The position numbers and the translations under genes were made by a program. Shown piece after piece: positions 15,258-16,452 of a DNA stretch of 16,452 nt. Origin of the DNA: an uncultured bacterium (GTDB lineage Bacteria > Verrucomicrobiota > Lentisphaeria > Oligosphaerales > Oligosphaeraceae); the NCBI GenBank assembly GCA_900548225.1, contig URJM01000048.1:1-16452 (forward strand). Reading direction: 5' to 3'. The number at the start of each line of letters is the position of its first letter. Position 1 is the first letter of the stretch. The notes below the pieces were generated by a model. It saw only the letters and a program-made list of their open reading frames with translations, searched no databases and was not told the origin of the DNA.

Positions 15258-15301
15258 AGAGGAGGAGGGAAGGGCGGCTGTTGCCCGTTCTCTCCTCCTC
15301 T
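15258..15301 (-). terminator. Long hairpin after trpS
   Basis: AGAGGAGGAG (15258-15267) pairs perfectly with CTCCTCCTCT (15292-15301). Inner pairing (GGAA/TTCT, GGGC/GCCC with one bulge) extends it to about 18 pairs around a short loop. It starts 20 nt past the trpS stop. On the transcribed strand it is followed by TCATATTAT, which is T-rich but not a pure run. It is a likely terminator and separates trpS from the CDF gene. Confidence 0.6.
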
Positions 15302-15321
15302 GCACGGATGCGCGGTTTCAG

Positions 15322-16293
15322 CTAGAGCCCCACTGCGGCTCTGATTTTCAGCATGGATTCCTCGGCGACGGCGCGGGCTTTCCTGGCGCCCTCCTGGAGT
15401 ATCTCCTCGACCTTCGCGGGATTGGCCATCAGTTCCGCACGGCGGGCACGCGCCTCCGCAAAGTAGTCGGTGTATTTCTCGAAGAGGAGCTGCTTGGCGA
15501 CGCCGTAGCCCATTCCACCCGCAAGGTACTGCCGGCGCAATGCCTCGGTCTCCTCGGGGGTCGCCATCAGCCTGTAAAGGAGGAAGACATTGCAGGTGTC
15601 GGGATTCTTCGGATCCTCCACAGGCGTGGAGTCGGTCTTGATTTTCATGAATTTCGAGCGGATTGCCTTGCCTTCGCCAAAGAGTTCGATGGTGTTGTTG
15701 TAGCTCTTTGACATCTTCTGGCCGTCAAGACCGGGAATCACGGCGACATCCGGCTGGATGATGGCATCGGGTATGGTCAGGATGTCTCCAAAACGCCTGT
15801 TGAAGGCCATCGCCAGGTCCCGGGTGACTTCAAGGTGCTGCTTCTGATCCTTGCCGACGGGCACGTAGTCCGCATGGAAGAGGAGGATGTCGGCCGCCAT
15901 CAGAGCAGGATAGGCAAAAAGGCCGTGGGTGGCCTCCAGACCGTGGGCAAGCTTGTCCTTGTAGGAGTGGCAGCGCTCAAGCAAACCCATGGGGCAGACA
16001 CAGGATAGGAACCACGCAAGTTCCTGAACCTGGGGAACATCGGATTGTCTCCAGAAGACGGTCTTCTCGGGGTCGATTCCACACGCCAGGAAGTCTATGG
16101 CAACCTGCATGGTACGGGCGCGCAAATCCTCGGGCTTCGGGCAGGATGTCATCGCATGGTAGTTCGCGATGAAGTAGAAACACTGGTTCGTGTCCTGCGC
16201 CTCAATCGACTGGCGCATGGTGCCGAAGTAGTTGCCTAGATGAAGCGTCCCGGATGGCTGGATGCCAGTCAATACGCGCTTGTTGCTGACCAT
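15322..16293 (-). CDS. trpS: Tryptophanyl-tRNA synthetase
   Basis: This cytosolic class I synthetase charges tRNA-Trp. The 323-residue protein has normal bacterial length. The HIGH-type motif is HLGN at 18-21, within GIQPSGTLHLGNYFG, and the KMSKS motif is at 193-197. The tryptophan-pocket region contains YPALMAADILLF and the VPVGKDQKQHLE segment (145-155). The ATG at 16293 is preceded by AGGAG 12 nt upstream. The 159-nt leader to the window edge carries the TACATTATGC motif also found before alaS. No T-box-like or trp-leader-like peptide is evident. A hairpin after the stop suggests it is transcribed alone. Confidence 0.97.
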   Translation of the reverse strand: MVSNKRVLTGIQPSGTLHLGNYFGTMRQSIEAQDTNQCFYFIANYHAMTSCPKPEDLRARTMQVAIDFLACGIDPEKTVFWRQSDVPQVQELAWFLSCVCPMGLLERCHSYKDKLAHGLEATHGLFAYPALMAADILLFHADYVPVGKDQKQHLEVTRDLAMAFNRRFGDILTIPDAIIQPDVAVIPGLDGQKMSKSYNNTIELFGEGKAIRSKFMKIKTDSTPVEDPKNPDTCNVFLLYRLMATPEETEALRRQYLAGGMGYGVAKQLLFEKYTDYFAEARARRAELMANPAKVEEILQEGARKARAVAEESMLKIRAAVGL

Positions 16294-16363
16294 GACTTAT
16301 TGATACTCCTAAGTACTAGAACTCAAATGAAAAACAAATCCATACGACGCACCCCAAAAACGC

Positions 16364-16383
16364 CGTAAATTCGCATAATGTAA
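16364..16383 (-). promoter_or_regulatory. Motif upstream of trpS, shared with alaS
   Basis: On the minus strand the core TACATTATGC (16382-16373) is followed two bases later by ATTT, ending in CG, 79 nt before the trpS start. It matches the alaS upstream block at 16 of 20 positions, with TGATT also shared 11 nt upstream of the core. It is a candidate promoter or shared operator. Confidence 0.4.
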
Positions 16384-16452
16384 CCAGAAATCAGAGACGC
16401 GACAGACAGAATGCCCCACACACCCACGACTCCTCTCCTCTTCTCTGGGCGC

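Noticed and set aside
16411..16452. Plus-strand ATG at 16411 open to the window edge as a divergent gene start.
   Set aside because: Only 14 codons are visible, with no ribosome-binding site and a pyrimidine-rich tract; it cannot be supported.

Overview
This 16.4 kb window comes from a GC-rich bacterial chromosome and is mostly housekeeping genes. There is no phage, IS transposase, CRISPR array or recognisable tRNA/rRNA. A lipobox-bearing LysM lipoprotein and a complete MurD indicate a peptidoglycan-containing, probably Gram-negative-type cell. The short alanyl-tRNA synthetase, the tandem CNNM/CorC genes and the weak or oddly spaced Shine-Dalgarno sites would fit a member of the PVC group such as Lentisphaerota or Kiritimatiellota. 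That placement is an impression from memory, not a result.

Left half, plus strand (1-6158). The window opens inside a gene whose single frame encodes an intact MutT-like Nudix domain followed directly by a complete lipoyl synthase (LipA); its 5' end lies outside the window. It is followed by hpt (hypoxanthine phosphoribosyltransferase) and murD, which overlaps hpt by four bases. Next come a lipoprotein with three LysM domains, a class II fructose-bisphosphate aldolase with its own promoter-like site and a clear intrinsic terminator, and a HAD-family phosphatase.

Right half, minus strand (16293 down to 6327). In transcription order the genes are trpS, a CDF-family metal transporter, short alaS, apeB (M18 aminopeptidase), two adjacent CNNM/CorC-type membrane proteins with DUF21, CBS and CorC_HlyC domains, and metY (O-acetylhomoserine sulfhydrylase), which converges on the HAD gene. 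Purine/pyrimidine hairpins of GGAGG/CCTCC type follow trpS, alaS and metY. The two synthetase genes share an upstream motif, TACATTATGC.

The only long stretch without a gene (10370-10768) is filled by an organised repeat array: three 65-bp units in one orientation, then three 63-bp units in the other. All six share a 39-nt purine-rich module ending in AGTGCGTGG, but the two types carry different hairpin-forming second halves. The last unit supplies the stop codon of apeB.

The most notable items are the Nudix-LipA fusion, the chimeric inverted repeat array, the motif shared by alaS and trpS, the AlaRS lacking its C-terminal domains, and a structured metY leader.
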